From Limisalsivibrio acetivorans (lineage in GTDB: Bacteria; Chrysiogenota; Deferribacteres; Deferribacterales; Geovibrionaceae): 64,000 nt of DNA. The stretch covers positions 521,536 through 585,535 of the forward strand of contig NZ_ATWF01000002.1 of assembly GCF_000421105.1 (NCBI RefSeq), given 5' to 3'. The position numbers and the translations under genes are program-made. This document shows positions 53,379-60,308 of this stretch, one piece after another. The notes under the pieces are model-generated. The model saw only the letters and a list, made by a program, of their open reading frames with translations. It was not told where the DNA came from and ran no database searches. Every line of letters starts with the position of its first letter. Positions within the stretch are counted from its first letter, which is position 1.

Positions 53379-55364
53379 ATGCTTACCATCGGCTATAACG
53401 CCGCCGCTCAAAAAGTCTCTAATTACATTCAGAGGCAGAGCGATGCGGTAAACACTTCTATACAAAGGCTTTCCACCGGGCTTAAGGTTAACTCCGCTTC
53501 GGATGATCCGGGGGATATCTCCTTCATCAACAGGTTTTCTGCGGCCATCGATTCCCAAAGAAGGCTTGTCACAAATATTCAGGATAACATCAGCCTCCTG
53601 CAGACTGCGGACTACTCCGTATCCGGCACAAACGGGATATCATCCCTACTTTCAACTATCAGGGAGAAATCCCTGGCGGCAACGAACTCTACGCTCACAT
53701 CCCAGGATAAGCTTAACCTCCAGACGGAGATCGAAGAGCTTATTGATGAGATCGACCGGATAAGCGCATCCACCGAGTTCAATACTCGCAAGCTGATAAA
53801 CGGCGATTCGGGAGGTAAGGTTACCCCCTCTTCATCCTCCATCGACGGATACGCCATTGGTCCTGTCAGCTCAAATACCTACGAGATAACAAACATCGAA
53901 GGGGCGAGCTACCACCAGCTTAAGAACGAAACCGCCTCCTCCGGAGCCCACGAGTTCGGCAGCGACTTCAACTATACCGAAACCGTAGTCACATCCTCAG
54001 CCAATGTTTCCGTCAGCGCCGGTAACGCCACATCCTCCGAGACCTACACCCTCGTTTTCGACGGAGCCAGCAGTTTCGATGTCTACGATGATTCCGGCAC
54101 CCATATAACTTCCGGCAGTACGGGCACAGCCTTCACAGTAAGCGGGCTGGATGTTACCGTAAGCGCAGGGAGCACCTACGCTTCGGACTATAAGGTCAAC
54201 TTCACCATGACCTCCGGAGCGCCTGGATTCACAGAGATATACGACGGCAACTCGGGGAGCTCCGCAGCAGCAACCCTGGACAATACGGACTGGGACGCTG
54301 ATGCAATGATGAACTCCCGCTTCTACATTAAATACGACTACGACGGAAGCACACTCAGCTACGCCGCCTTTGACACCGATGACAACCAGATGGGGAGCTG
54401 GGTCTCCGCAGGCTCCACCTTCACAGCCTACTCCGGCTCCAAGCTTTCCGGAAGCTCCTTCGACTTCGACACCACAGGAACAACCAAGGGGGATATATGG
54501 GAGGTGGACTTCGGAACCTTCGCATCCCTGCAAAGCGCCGGCGGCACACTCAGCATTTCCACTGCAGACTCCGGTTTCAGCATCGGCTACGACGGGGATG
54601 ATCAGCTTTCGGATATCGTCTCCAGAATTAACGAGCTCGGCGATGGAACAGCGGAGGCGGAGCTAGTGGAATCCGACGTGGACGGCACATATATAAAGAT
54701 AACCTCCGCCGAAAAAGGGGATGAGGGAAGGCTCCGTGTTTACGATACCAGCGGTGACCTCGCAAGTACCCTCGATATCTCAGAGATAGAGGATACCGGA
54801 AATGATGCATCCATAACACACGACGGACACACCTACACATCCTCCACGGGCTACTTCAACAACGTTATAGATAACGTTAAGATAGAGGTTAAGGACGAGG
54901 CCGATACAGAAAAGGCGTTCCTGAGCGTTGCGGACAAATCTCTGGTTAGCCCCACAAACATCCGCGGAGGAAGCGACTTCACCCTCTACATCAGCGAACT
55001 GACACCCGAAGCTCTCGGCCTCAAAAACGTCTCCGGCGAATACGCCATCGATGTAACAAGCACCTCCGGTGCAAACGATGCCCTTACCCTTATGGATGAA
55101 ACCATCGAAAGAGTATCAGGCGAAAGCGCCCGTATCGGCTCCATGATGAATGCTCTGGACCATCATATAGGATACATTGAGGACACACGCCTCGCCTATG
55201 AGGAGACCTACGACAACCATACGGCTGTGAACTACGCAGACGAGCTTACAAGGCTAACGGAGAACAGACTTCAGCTTGAGTCCGCCTCGGCTATGCTTGC
55301 GCAGGCAAACCTTTATCCATCCAAGGTTATGGCGCTTCTGGGGCTGACATCAACAGGTTCATAG
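53379..55364 (+). CDS. Flagellin with large Ser/Thr/Gly-rich central domain
   Basis: 661-residue filament protein. Conserved D0/D1 N-terminus (about 1-150: SIQRLSTGLKVNSASDDP, DNISLLQTADYSVSGTNGI, STEFNTRKLINGD) and C-terminus (about 570-661: VNYADELTRLTENRLQLESASAMLAQANLYPSKVMALL) flank a long variable region rich in Ser, Thr, Gly and Asp, expected to be surface exposed. Most flagellins are 270-500 residues, so this is large. The start was moved to MLTIGYN, with AAAGGTG upstream. A sigma-28 promoter precedes it. FliC versus FlgL is decided by the flagellin-type QAN C-terminus. Confidence 0.92.
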   Translation: MLTIGYNAAAQKVSNYIQRQSDAVNTSIQRLSTGLKVNSASDDPGDISFINRFSAAIDSQRRLVTNIQDNISLLQTADYSVSGTNGISSLLSTIREKSLAATNSTLTSQDKLNLQTEIEELIDEIDRISASTEFNTRKLINGDSGGKVTPSSSSIDGYAIGPVSSNTYEITNIEGASYHQLKNETASSGAHEFGSDFNYTETVVTSSANVSVSAGNATSSETYTLVFDGASSFDVYDDSGTHITSGSTGTAFTVSGLDVTVSAGSTYASDYKVNFTMTSGAPGFTEIYDGNSGSSAAATLDNTDWDADAMMNSRFYIKYDYDGSTLSYAAFDTDDNQMGSWVSAGSTFTAYSGSKLSGSSFDFDTTGTTKGDIWEVDFGTFASLQSAGGTLSISTADSGFSIGYDGDDQLSDIVSRINELGDGTAEAELVESDVDGTYIKITSAEKGDEGRLRVYDTSGDLASTLDISEIEDTGNDASITHDGHTYTSSTGYFNNVIDNVKIEVKDEADTEKAFLSVADKSLVSPTNIRGGSDFTLYISELTPEALGLKNVSGEYAIDVTSTSGANDALTLMDETIERVSGESARIGSMMNALDHHIGYIEDTRLAYEETYDNHTAVNYADELTRLTENRLQLESASAMLAQANLYPSKVMALLGLTSTGS

Positions 55365-55382
55365 ATTTAAAAGGAGGACAGT

Positions 55383-55622
55383 ATGCAGGTAAACAACAGT
55401 AATGCGGCGGACAGGGCGCAGTCCGCACAGCAGAGCAAAGAGATGCGTGCTGAGCAGCAGGAAAGAATGCAAAGGCTCAGAGAAGAGCGCATGGAAGAAC
55501 AGAGAAGAACCGAAGAACGAAGGGAAAAAGAACGTATTGAAAGGGATGAAAAGGCCCGGGAAGCCAGAGAGAGCAGAGGCTCTGATAATGGCAGGGGCGG
55601 CAGCCTCGACCTGATGGGCTGA
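55383..55622 (+). CDS. Small highly charged coiled-coil protein (79 aa)
   Basis: Not a recognised family. Residues 17-66 are almost wholly Glu, Arg, Gln and Lys (MRAEQQERMQRLREERMEE), predicted as one long helix, with a Gly-rich end. It has a strong AAAAGGAGGA ribosome binding site 18 bases after the flagellin stop, so it is cotranscribed; a role in flagellin export or stability is only a guess. Confidence 0.75.
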   Translation: MQVNNSNAADRAQSAQQSKEMRAEQQERMQRLREERMEEQRRTEERREKERIERDEKAREARESRGSDNGRGGSLDLMG

Positions 55623-55630
55623 CAGTTTAA

Positions 55631-55653
55631 AGGGGGGCTTAGTGCCCCTCTGT
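55631..55653. terminator. Terminator between convergent small protein and hypD genes
   Basis: Stem (A)GGGG...GC-TTAGT-GC-CCCCT is followed on the plus strand by CTGTTTTATCTTT. On the minus strand it is followed by CCTTTAAA. It lies eight bases after the plus-strand stop. Confidence 0.65.
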
Positions 55654-55654
55654 T

Positions 55655-56737
55655 TTATCTTTCGTATTTATAATAAGCAGAACAAGACCCTTCCGATGAA
55701 ACCATGCACGGCCCCACAGGGTTAACTGGCGTGCAGGCATCGCCAAACAAAGGGCACTCTTTAGGACTCATCTTACCCTTCAGAACATCGCCGCAACGGC
55801 AAACGTCTATGTCATACACTCCGCTGGATTCTATCTCGAAATACCTCAGAGCATCGAAACTTGAATACTCATCATTAAAGCGAAGACCGCTACCCGGGAT
55901 ACTTCCAAGCCCCCGCCAATCGGTATCCTCTTTCCTGAAAACCTCGTCCAGAAGCCCAAGCGCCTTTGGGTTTCCTTCCGGTCTCACAACCCTGGGATAC
56001 ATATTCACCACAGATGCAGATCCGCTGTTTGTCTGCCTTATAAGCTCAAGAACAGATGACAGGATATCCAGAGGTTCAAAACCGGTCACCACAGCACCGA
56101 TACCCCTCTCAGCAACGGGTTCATATATAGAAAGCCCCGTTATTACAGATACATGCCCTGGACACACAAAACCGTTGATTCCCAAACTCTCATCATCAAG
56201 CAAAACCTGCAGAACCTCGGGGACGGTCTTGCTGTAGGGTGTTATATACAGGTTCTCTACACCCTTCATACGGGCACTCTTAGCCAATGCGGCAGAGGTA
56301 GGGGCTGTGGTTTCAAAACCGATACCGAGGAATACAAAATCCCTCTCCGGCTCCTTCACAGCCATAGCTAGAGTATCAAGAGGGGAAAAGACTATGCGAA
56401 TATCCTTCCCCTCGCTCCTCAGCTTCTGCAAACTCTCCCCGTTACTTCCGGGAACCCTCAGCATATCACCAAAGGTTACGATAACAGCCTCCTCCGCCAT
56501 ACGGAAAACCGCATCTATCTCCCACTGGGGTGTCACACAGACAGGACAGCCCGGTCCGCTCACAAGCTCTACATTATCAGGGAGCAACGAGCGGATACCA
56601 AACTTCGATATCGCCATGGTATGGCTTCCGCAAACCTCCATGAACCTGTAGCGCTCATCGGAGCAAACCTCTTTATGGATTGCATCAACGAGCCCCTTTG
56701 CGGTCTCTCTATCCCGAAACTCACTGACAAATTTCAC
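55655..56737 (-). CDS. hypD: Hydrogenase maturation protein HypD
   Basis: 360-residue iron-sulfur protein that, with HypC, assembles the Fe(CN)2CO group of NiFe hydrogenases. Motifs: MEVCGSHTMAI, SGPGCPVCVTP, GFETTAP, FVCPGHVSVITG, and the cluster cysteines at the C-terminus (CRCGDVLKGK, ECPLFGDACTP, GPCMVSSEGSC). All expected cysteines are present. The start overlaps hypC by four bases. No hydrogenase genes or hypE/hypF are in the window. Confidence 0.96.
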   Translation of the reverse strand: MKFVSEFRDRETAKGLVDAIHKEVCSDERYRFMEVCGSHTMAISKFGIRSLLPDNVELVSGPGCPVCVTPQWEIDAVFRMAEEAVIVTFGDMLRVPGSNGESLQKLRSEGKDIRIVFSPLDTLAMAVKEPERDFVFLGIGFETTAPTSAALAKSARMKGVENLYITPYSKTVPEVLQVLLDDESLGINGFVCPGHVSVITGLSIYEPVAERGIGAVVTGFEPLDILSSVLELIRQTNSGSASVVNMYPRVVRPEGNPKALGLLDEVFRKEDTDWRGLGSIPGSGLRFNDEYSSFDALRYFEIESSGVYDIDVCRCGDVLKGKMSPKECPLFGDACTPVNPVGPCMVSSEGSCSAYYKYER

Positions 56738-56973
56738 GCAAAGTCCTCTTCGTCCATATTAAAAGCAATATCTCTAAGGGTTTCCAGCGTCTTCTCCGCC
56801 TCCTCAGGATCCATCTTAGCTATGGCAAAACCTGCATGCACCATGACAAAATCACCCGGCGCAACTTCGTCGGTGAGCATCATTAGCGATACCTCACGCT
56901 TCGTACCCTCAATGTCCACAATGGCGCCAAACTCATCCATCTCATCTATCTTACCGGGGAAACCTAAGCACAT
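56734..56973 (-). CDS. hypC: Hydrogenase maturation chaperone HypC
   Basis: 79 residues. Starts with the signature MCLGFPGKI, the essential N-terminal cysteine at position 2, and has VSLMMLTDEVAPGDFVMVHAGFAI typical of the HypC/HupF fold. Four bases follow the rhomboid gene stop; a GAGG ribosome binding site precedes the ATG. Confidence 0.95.
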   Translation of the reverse strand: MCLGFPGKIDEMDEFGAIVDIEGTKREVSLMMLTDEVAPGDFVMVHAGFAIAKMDPEEAEKTLETLRDIAFNMDEEDFA

Positions 56974-56977
56974 ATAT

Positions 56978-57649
56978 CTACCTCACTCCTAATTCGCTGT
57001 TTTTTCGCATAGCCACCCACACGGCTAGGGCCAGTCCACCTACAAATCCGCCTACATGGGCCCACCATGCAACACCGCTACCCATAGTTCCGGCGGCAGA
57101 ACCGTTCATGAACTGTATAAAAAACCATAGCAGAAGGAATATCACTGCGGGTATATCAACGAATGTGATAAAGAATATTATTATTAGCAGGGTCTTAACC
57201 TTTGCGTGAGGATAAAATATCAGATATGCGCCCATAACACCAGCAACCGCTCCGCTTGCTCCCACCATAGGAACCGTTGATCCGGGGAACATAATAACCT
57301 GCGTAACCGCCGCAAAAAGGCCAAGACCTAAATATGCCAGGATATACTTGAAGTGCCCCAACCTGTCCTCAATATTATCACCGAATATGAACAGAAAATA
57401 CATATTCCCTAGGATATGCATAAAGTTACCGTGGATGAACATGCTCGTAAATATGGGGCGGACAGAATCAAGGACAAACGAGTCCGGATTCAGCACACGC
57501 TTAGGAATAAGCCCGTACTCGTAGAAATACCAGCCCTTCTCAGGTCCGATACCCGGCTGATATACAAATATCAGCACATTAATTATAATTATCGCCCAGT
57601 TTACATACGGGAAGGTGCTAGACGGAATATTGTCTTTAATTGGTATCAA
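56978..57649 (-). CDS. Rhomboid-family intramembrane serine protease
   Basis: 223 residues with about six membrane helices. The active-site serine is in VGASGAVAGVMGAYL and the histidine in AWWAHVGGFVGG; the HGNFMHILGNMYFLFIFG segment is the conserved second helix. The N-terminal DNIPSSTFPYVNWAIIIINVL is characteristic of bacterial rhomboids. First in a unit with hypC and hypD, with no known functional link. Confidence 0.93.
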   Translation of the reverse strand: MIPIKDNIPSSTFPYVNWAIIIINVLIFVYQPGIGPEKGWYFYEYGLIPKRVLNPDSFVLDSVRPIFTSMFIHGNFMHILGNMYFLFIFGDNIEDRLGHFKYILAYLGLGLFAAVTQVIMFPGSTVPMVGASGAVAGVMGAYLIFYPHAKVKTLLIIIFFITFVDIPAVIFLLLWFFIQFMNGSAAGTMGSGVAWWAHVGGFVGGLALAVWVAMRKNSELGVR

Positions 57650-57703
57650 GTTACCTTACCTTAATATATTTATGGAATCTTCCATCCATGGAAATTCCAT
57701 TGC

Positions 57704-57784
57704 CGTTACGCTCGGCAAAGCCTTCGCTTCACTTACTTCCGGCTGCATAAATTGAATACAATTCAATTTAATTCCGCCTTCAGG
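57704..57784 (-). repeat. 81-bp exact direct repeat, copy 1
   Basis: Starts CGTTACGCTCGG and ends CGCCTTCAGG on the plus strand. It is identical by eye to copies at 57835-57915 and 58055-58135. Confidence 0.9.
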
Positions 57785-57834
57785 CTTTCCATCTATATAA
57801 TCTGGGAAATTCATCATCATGAGAATTTCCCTGA

Positions 57835-57915
57835 CGTTACGCTCGGCAAAGCCTTCGCTTCACTTACTTCCGGCTGCATAAATTGAATACAATTCAATTT
57901 AATTCCGCCTTCAGG
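57835..57915 (-). repeat. 81-bp exact direct repeat, copy 2
   Basis: Identical to copy 1. The 50-base interval between them contains an H4-type hairpin (TCATCATCATGAGAATTTCC). Confidence 0.9.
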
Positions 57916-58054
57916 CTTTCCATCCATGGAAAGCTATATTCTATACAACCATCATATACTTCATGGGTTTTTGAGGGGTCTTAGGGGAACTTTGTTCCCT
58001 AAAAAGTTACCCTAATATAATCTGGAAAATTCATCATCCTGAGAATTTCCCTGA

Positions 58055-58135
58055 CGTTACGCTCGGCAAAGCCTTCGCTTCACTTACTTCCGGCTGCATA
58101 AATTGAATACAATTCAATTTAATTCCGCCTTCAGG
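58055..58135 (-). repeat. 81-bp exact direct repeat, copy 3
   Basis: Identical to copies 1 and 2. The sequence after it lacks one arm of hairpin H1, so the copies differ only outside the 81 bases. Confidence 0.9.
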
Positions 58136-58338
58136 ATGGAAAGCTGTACTCTATACAACCATCGTATAATACATGTACTACATGGGTTTCTGAATAGCTC
58201 TTTGTAACCATGCATTCATAGCCACAGTTTAATCTAATAGCAAAGGGGATTTTTTTAAACCAAAAAGCTATGGATGTCTACTAAAAGCGTATCTAAAAGG
58301 ATTACATATGCTGATTTTCGCACATATGTTATTTATCC

Positions 58339-58367
58339 TTGCATATTGCACCAAAGCTCATTATATA
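58339..58367 (+). promoter_or_regulatory. Putative promoter of the NifX-like gene
   Basis: TTGCAT (58339-58344), 17-base spacer, TATATA (58362-58367), 35 bases before the ATG, with a strong AAAGGAGGT ribosome binding site between. Confidence 0.55.
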
Positions 58368-58402
58368 GAGAGTATATAGTTAATTAAAGGAGGTAACAAG
58401 AG

Positions 58403-58801
58403 ATGAAACTCTGTTTCCCGGTACAAAAGAATAACGGTCTAGAAAGCGCAGTATACAATCATTTTGGCTCAGCTCCAATGTTTATGGTGGCAGACACAGA
58501 CAACAATGAGATATACGAGCTTGATAACGGTGATGTTGAACACGTGCACGGCGCATGTAATCCAGCAAGTGCATTAGGCGGAGCACAGGTTGACGCCGTA
58601 GTTGTCGGCGGAATCGGCCAGGGCGCATTAACCCGCCTAAAAGTTCTCGGCAAACGCGTATTTCTTGCAAATAGCGGCACAATCTCAGACAACATAAATC
58701 TGTTTAAAGAGAACAAACTCCGTGAGCTGGAACTTACAGCAACCTGTGGAGATCACCACCACTCACATGGACACGACCACGGCGGCTCATGCTGCCACTA
58801 G
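58403..58801 (+). CDS. NifX/NifB C-terminal-like protein with His/Cys-rich tail
   Basis: 132-residue member of the dinitrogenase iron-molybdenum cofactor-binding family (NifX/NafY/MTH1175-like). The RNase H-like core shows MKLCFPVQ, VYNHFGSAPMFMVADT and VDAVVVGGIGQGALTRL. The last 18 residues (115-132) are CGDHHHSHGHDHGGSCCH, a likely metal-binding tail for nickel, zinc or copper. No nif genes are near; small members of this family occur in anaerobes with unknown roles in Fe-S or metal handling. The gene stands alone between repeat arrays. Confidence 0.9.
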   Translation: MKLCFPVQKNNGLESAVYNHFGSAPMFMVADTDNNEIYELDNGDVEHVHGACNPASALGGAQVDAVVVGGIGQGALTRLKVLGKRVFLANSGTISDNINLFKENKLRELELTATCGDHHHSHGHDHGGSCCH

Positions 58802-58814
58802 CCCGACCTTACTC

Positions 58815-59050
58815 ATAATTTTTGAGTATGTATAGAAAAGACTTAAGGGGTACGAGTCAAGCACCTTTCAAAGATAAATATCAATGTTTAAATTTAAAAG
58901 CCAACGTGGATGTTGGCTCTGAAGGCGAAGCTGGATTGGGCTCTACACAATTCACGAAGCCGGAAGTACGAGAGGGCAAGGTTTCCTTGCCCGAACAACG
59001 ATGGAATTTCCATGGATGGTAAATTCCATAGATTAAATTGGAACCGCCAT
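58815..59050 (+). repeat. Repeat module B remnant and module A
   Basis: A degenerate B (GTATGTATAGAAAAGACTTA, also found at 17983-18002) is followed by module A with H1 AGCCAACG-TGGA-TGTTGGCT (58897-58916), linker CTGAAGGCG, linker AGCCGGAAGT and H3 GGGCAAGG-TTT-CCTTGCCC. Short reading frames here are accidental. Confidence 0.75.
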
Positions 59051-59090
59051 CACTTACGAATTCATGAATATGAATGAGTAACTATGGGGG

Positions 59091-59592
59091 ATGTAAAACC
59101 TTGAGGGTAATCGGTTTGCTTACTTTTACGAACTAAAAGTAAGTCGTGCTTTAGCACGAAACACATAAAATAGTGACTAATTTCTAATTAGAGTATGAAA
59201 GGAAAAGATCGCAGGGAACTTTTTAGGGAACAAAGTTCCCCGCACCCCTCAAAAACTCATGTTGAGATAATAATTAGAGGTTGATACAAAAAAAGGCTCC
59301 CACGGATGGGAGCCCTGAAGGCGGAGCTGAATTGGGTTCTGCACAATTCACGAAGCCGGAAGTACGAGAGGGCAAGGTTTCCTTGCCCGAACAACAATGG
59401 AATTTCCATGGATGGTAAATTCCATAGATTAAATCAGACCAGGGAAATTCTCAGGATGATGAATTTCCCAGATTATGTAGATGTTGGCTCTGAAGGCGAA
59501 AGGAAGAACAGCTTTGCTGTTCTGACATAGCCGGAAGTGCGTTCGAGCAGGGGTTCCCTGCTCGAACAACAATTGAATTTCCCATATATTAA
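59091..59592 (+). repeat. Composite repeat C-B-A-A, uninterrupted copy
   Basis: Module C: CTTACTTTTA/TAAAAGTAAG (59119-59143) and CGTGC-TTTA-GCACG (59145-59158). Module B: 59207-59258. First A: H1 GGCTCCCA-CGGA-TGGGAGCC (59295-59314), H3 59370-59388, H4 59442-59469. Second A: right arm of H1 only (59481-59489), H2 AGAACAGC-TTT-GCTGTTCT (59505-59523), H3 with 11-bp arms TTCGAGCAGGG/CCCTGCTCGAA (59542-59566). It ends at the rubrerythrin stop. This is the template for comparing the IS30-split copy. Confidence 0.8.
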
Positions 59593-60176
59593 TAGTTACT
59601 TTCTTTAACCTCAAAGTGCTCAAGCTTGTGCGCACATGCAGGGCAAATGTCGGGTGCTTCGAGGCCTTCATGAACAAATCCGCAGTTTCTGCACTTCCAG
59701 CGAACACTCACATCCTTCTTGAAAACAAGTCCATTCTCAATGTTGTCTGCAAGCTTGAGGAAACGCTTCTCATGCTCAACTTCAACATCTGCGATGTAGC
59801 GGAACTGCTTCGCAATATGGGGGAACCCCTCTTCCTCAGCAACTTTGGCAAAGTTGGGATAAAGGATCTCCCATTCCTCATGCTCACCTTCGGCAGACAA
59901 CTTAAGGTTATCAATGGTTTTTGCGAACCCTACCGGGTAATCGGCGTTTACGTTAACCATTGTAGGCGTGTCGGCATTCTCAAGGATCTTCTTCCAGAAA
60001 CGCTTCGCATGCTCTCTTTCGTTATCTGCGGTTTCAGTAAAGATAGCCTCGATCTGGCGGTATCCTTCCTGTCTTGCAACAGATGCATAATATGTGTAGC
60101 GCATTCTGGCCTGGCTTTCACCAGCGAATGCTTTCATAAGATTCTCAAGTGTCTCTGTTCCTTCAAGTTTAGGCAT
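59589..60176 (-). CDS. rbr: Rubrerythrin
   Basis: 195-residue non-haem di-iron peroxidase that reduces hydrogen peroxide in anaerobes. Two ferritin-like EXXH segments give the iron ligands (FAGESQARMRYTYYA, ETADNEREHAKRF, AEGEHEEW, ADVEVEHEKRF), then a C-terminal rubredoxin domain with cysteines in WKCRNCGFVH and PDICPACAH. The stop lies at the edge of a repeat array. AAGGAGG precedes the ATG. Confidence 0.96.
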   Translation of the reverse strand: MPKLEGTETLENLMKAFAGESQARMRYTYYASVARQEGYRQIEAIFTETADNEREHAKRFWKKILENADTPTMVNVNADYPVGFAKTIDNLKLSAEGEHEEWEILYPNFAKVAEEEGFPHIAKQFRYIADVEVEHEKRFLKLADNIENGLVFKKDVSVRWKCRNCGFVHEGLEAPDICPACAHKLEHFEVKESNY

Positions 60177-60210
60177 TTATATCCTCCTTAGTTTTAAACG
60201 AGCTTTCAAT

Positions 60211-60238
60211 AATATATTTAAAACACACTGATGGTCAA
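60211..60238 (-). promoter_or_regulatory. Putative promoter of rubrerythrin
   Basis: Minus strand TTGACC (60233-60238), 16-base spacer, TATATT (60211-60216), about 34 bases before the start codon. Confidence 0.6.
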
Positions 60239-60257
60239 CTATCTTCGAATTTTCCCC

Positions 60258-60286
60258 TTGAGCCCAGAGCCTTAATTTACTATGAT
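60258..60286 (+). promoter_or_regulatory. Putative promoter of the MsbA-like exporter gene
   Basis: TTGAGC (60258-60263), 17-base spacer, TATGAT (60281-60286), 22 bases before the chosen ATG. Divergent from the rubrerythrin promoter. Confidence 0.65.
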
Positions 60287-60308
60287 TTGCAATGCTTTTG
60301 AGGTGATA

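Larger units (their letters stand above)
57665..58185 (-). repeat. Inverted array of repeat module A (three copies) with module B
   Basis: The gap 57650-58402 has no gene. Read on the minus strand it holds A, B, A, A. H1 is complete only in the middle copy (57915-57934, GCTTTCCA-TGGA-TGGAAAGC); one neighbour keeps just the left arm and the other just the right arm. H2 is AAATTGAAT-TGT-ATTCAATTT in all. Module B (57965-58013) has the inverted hairpin GGGAAC-TTT-GTTCCC. H4 hairpins GGGAAATTC/GAATTTCCC separate the copies. Confidence 0.8.

Noticed and set aside
54000..54950. Tandem repeats inside the flagellin central domain
   Set aside because: Ser/Thr/Gly richness gives local similarity, but no period or repeated unit could be aligned by eye.
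57650..58402. CRISPR array
   Set aside because: The repeats are 81 bp, only three copies, with intervals of unequal length that contain further repeat hairpins; there are no spacer-like unique segments and no cas genes.
58822..59530. Short plus-strand frames reading DVGSEGE-like peptides
   Set aside because: They translate module A itself; the sequence is conserved as hairpins, not as codons, and the frames break differently in each copy.
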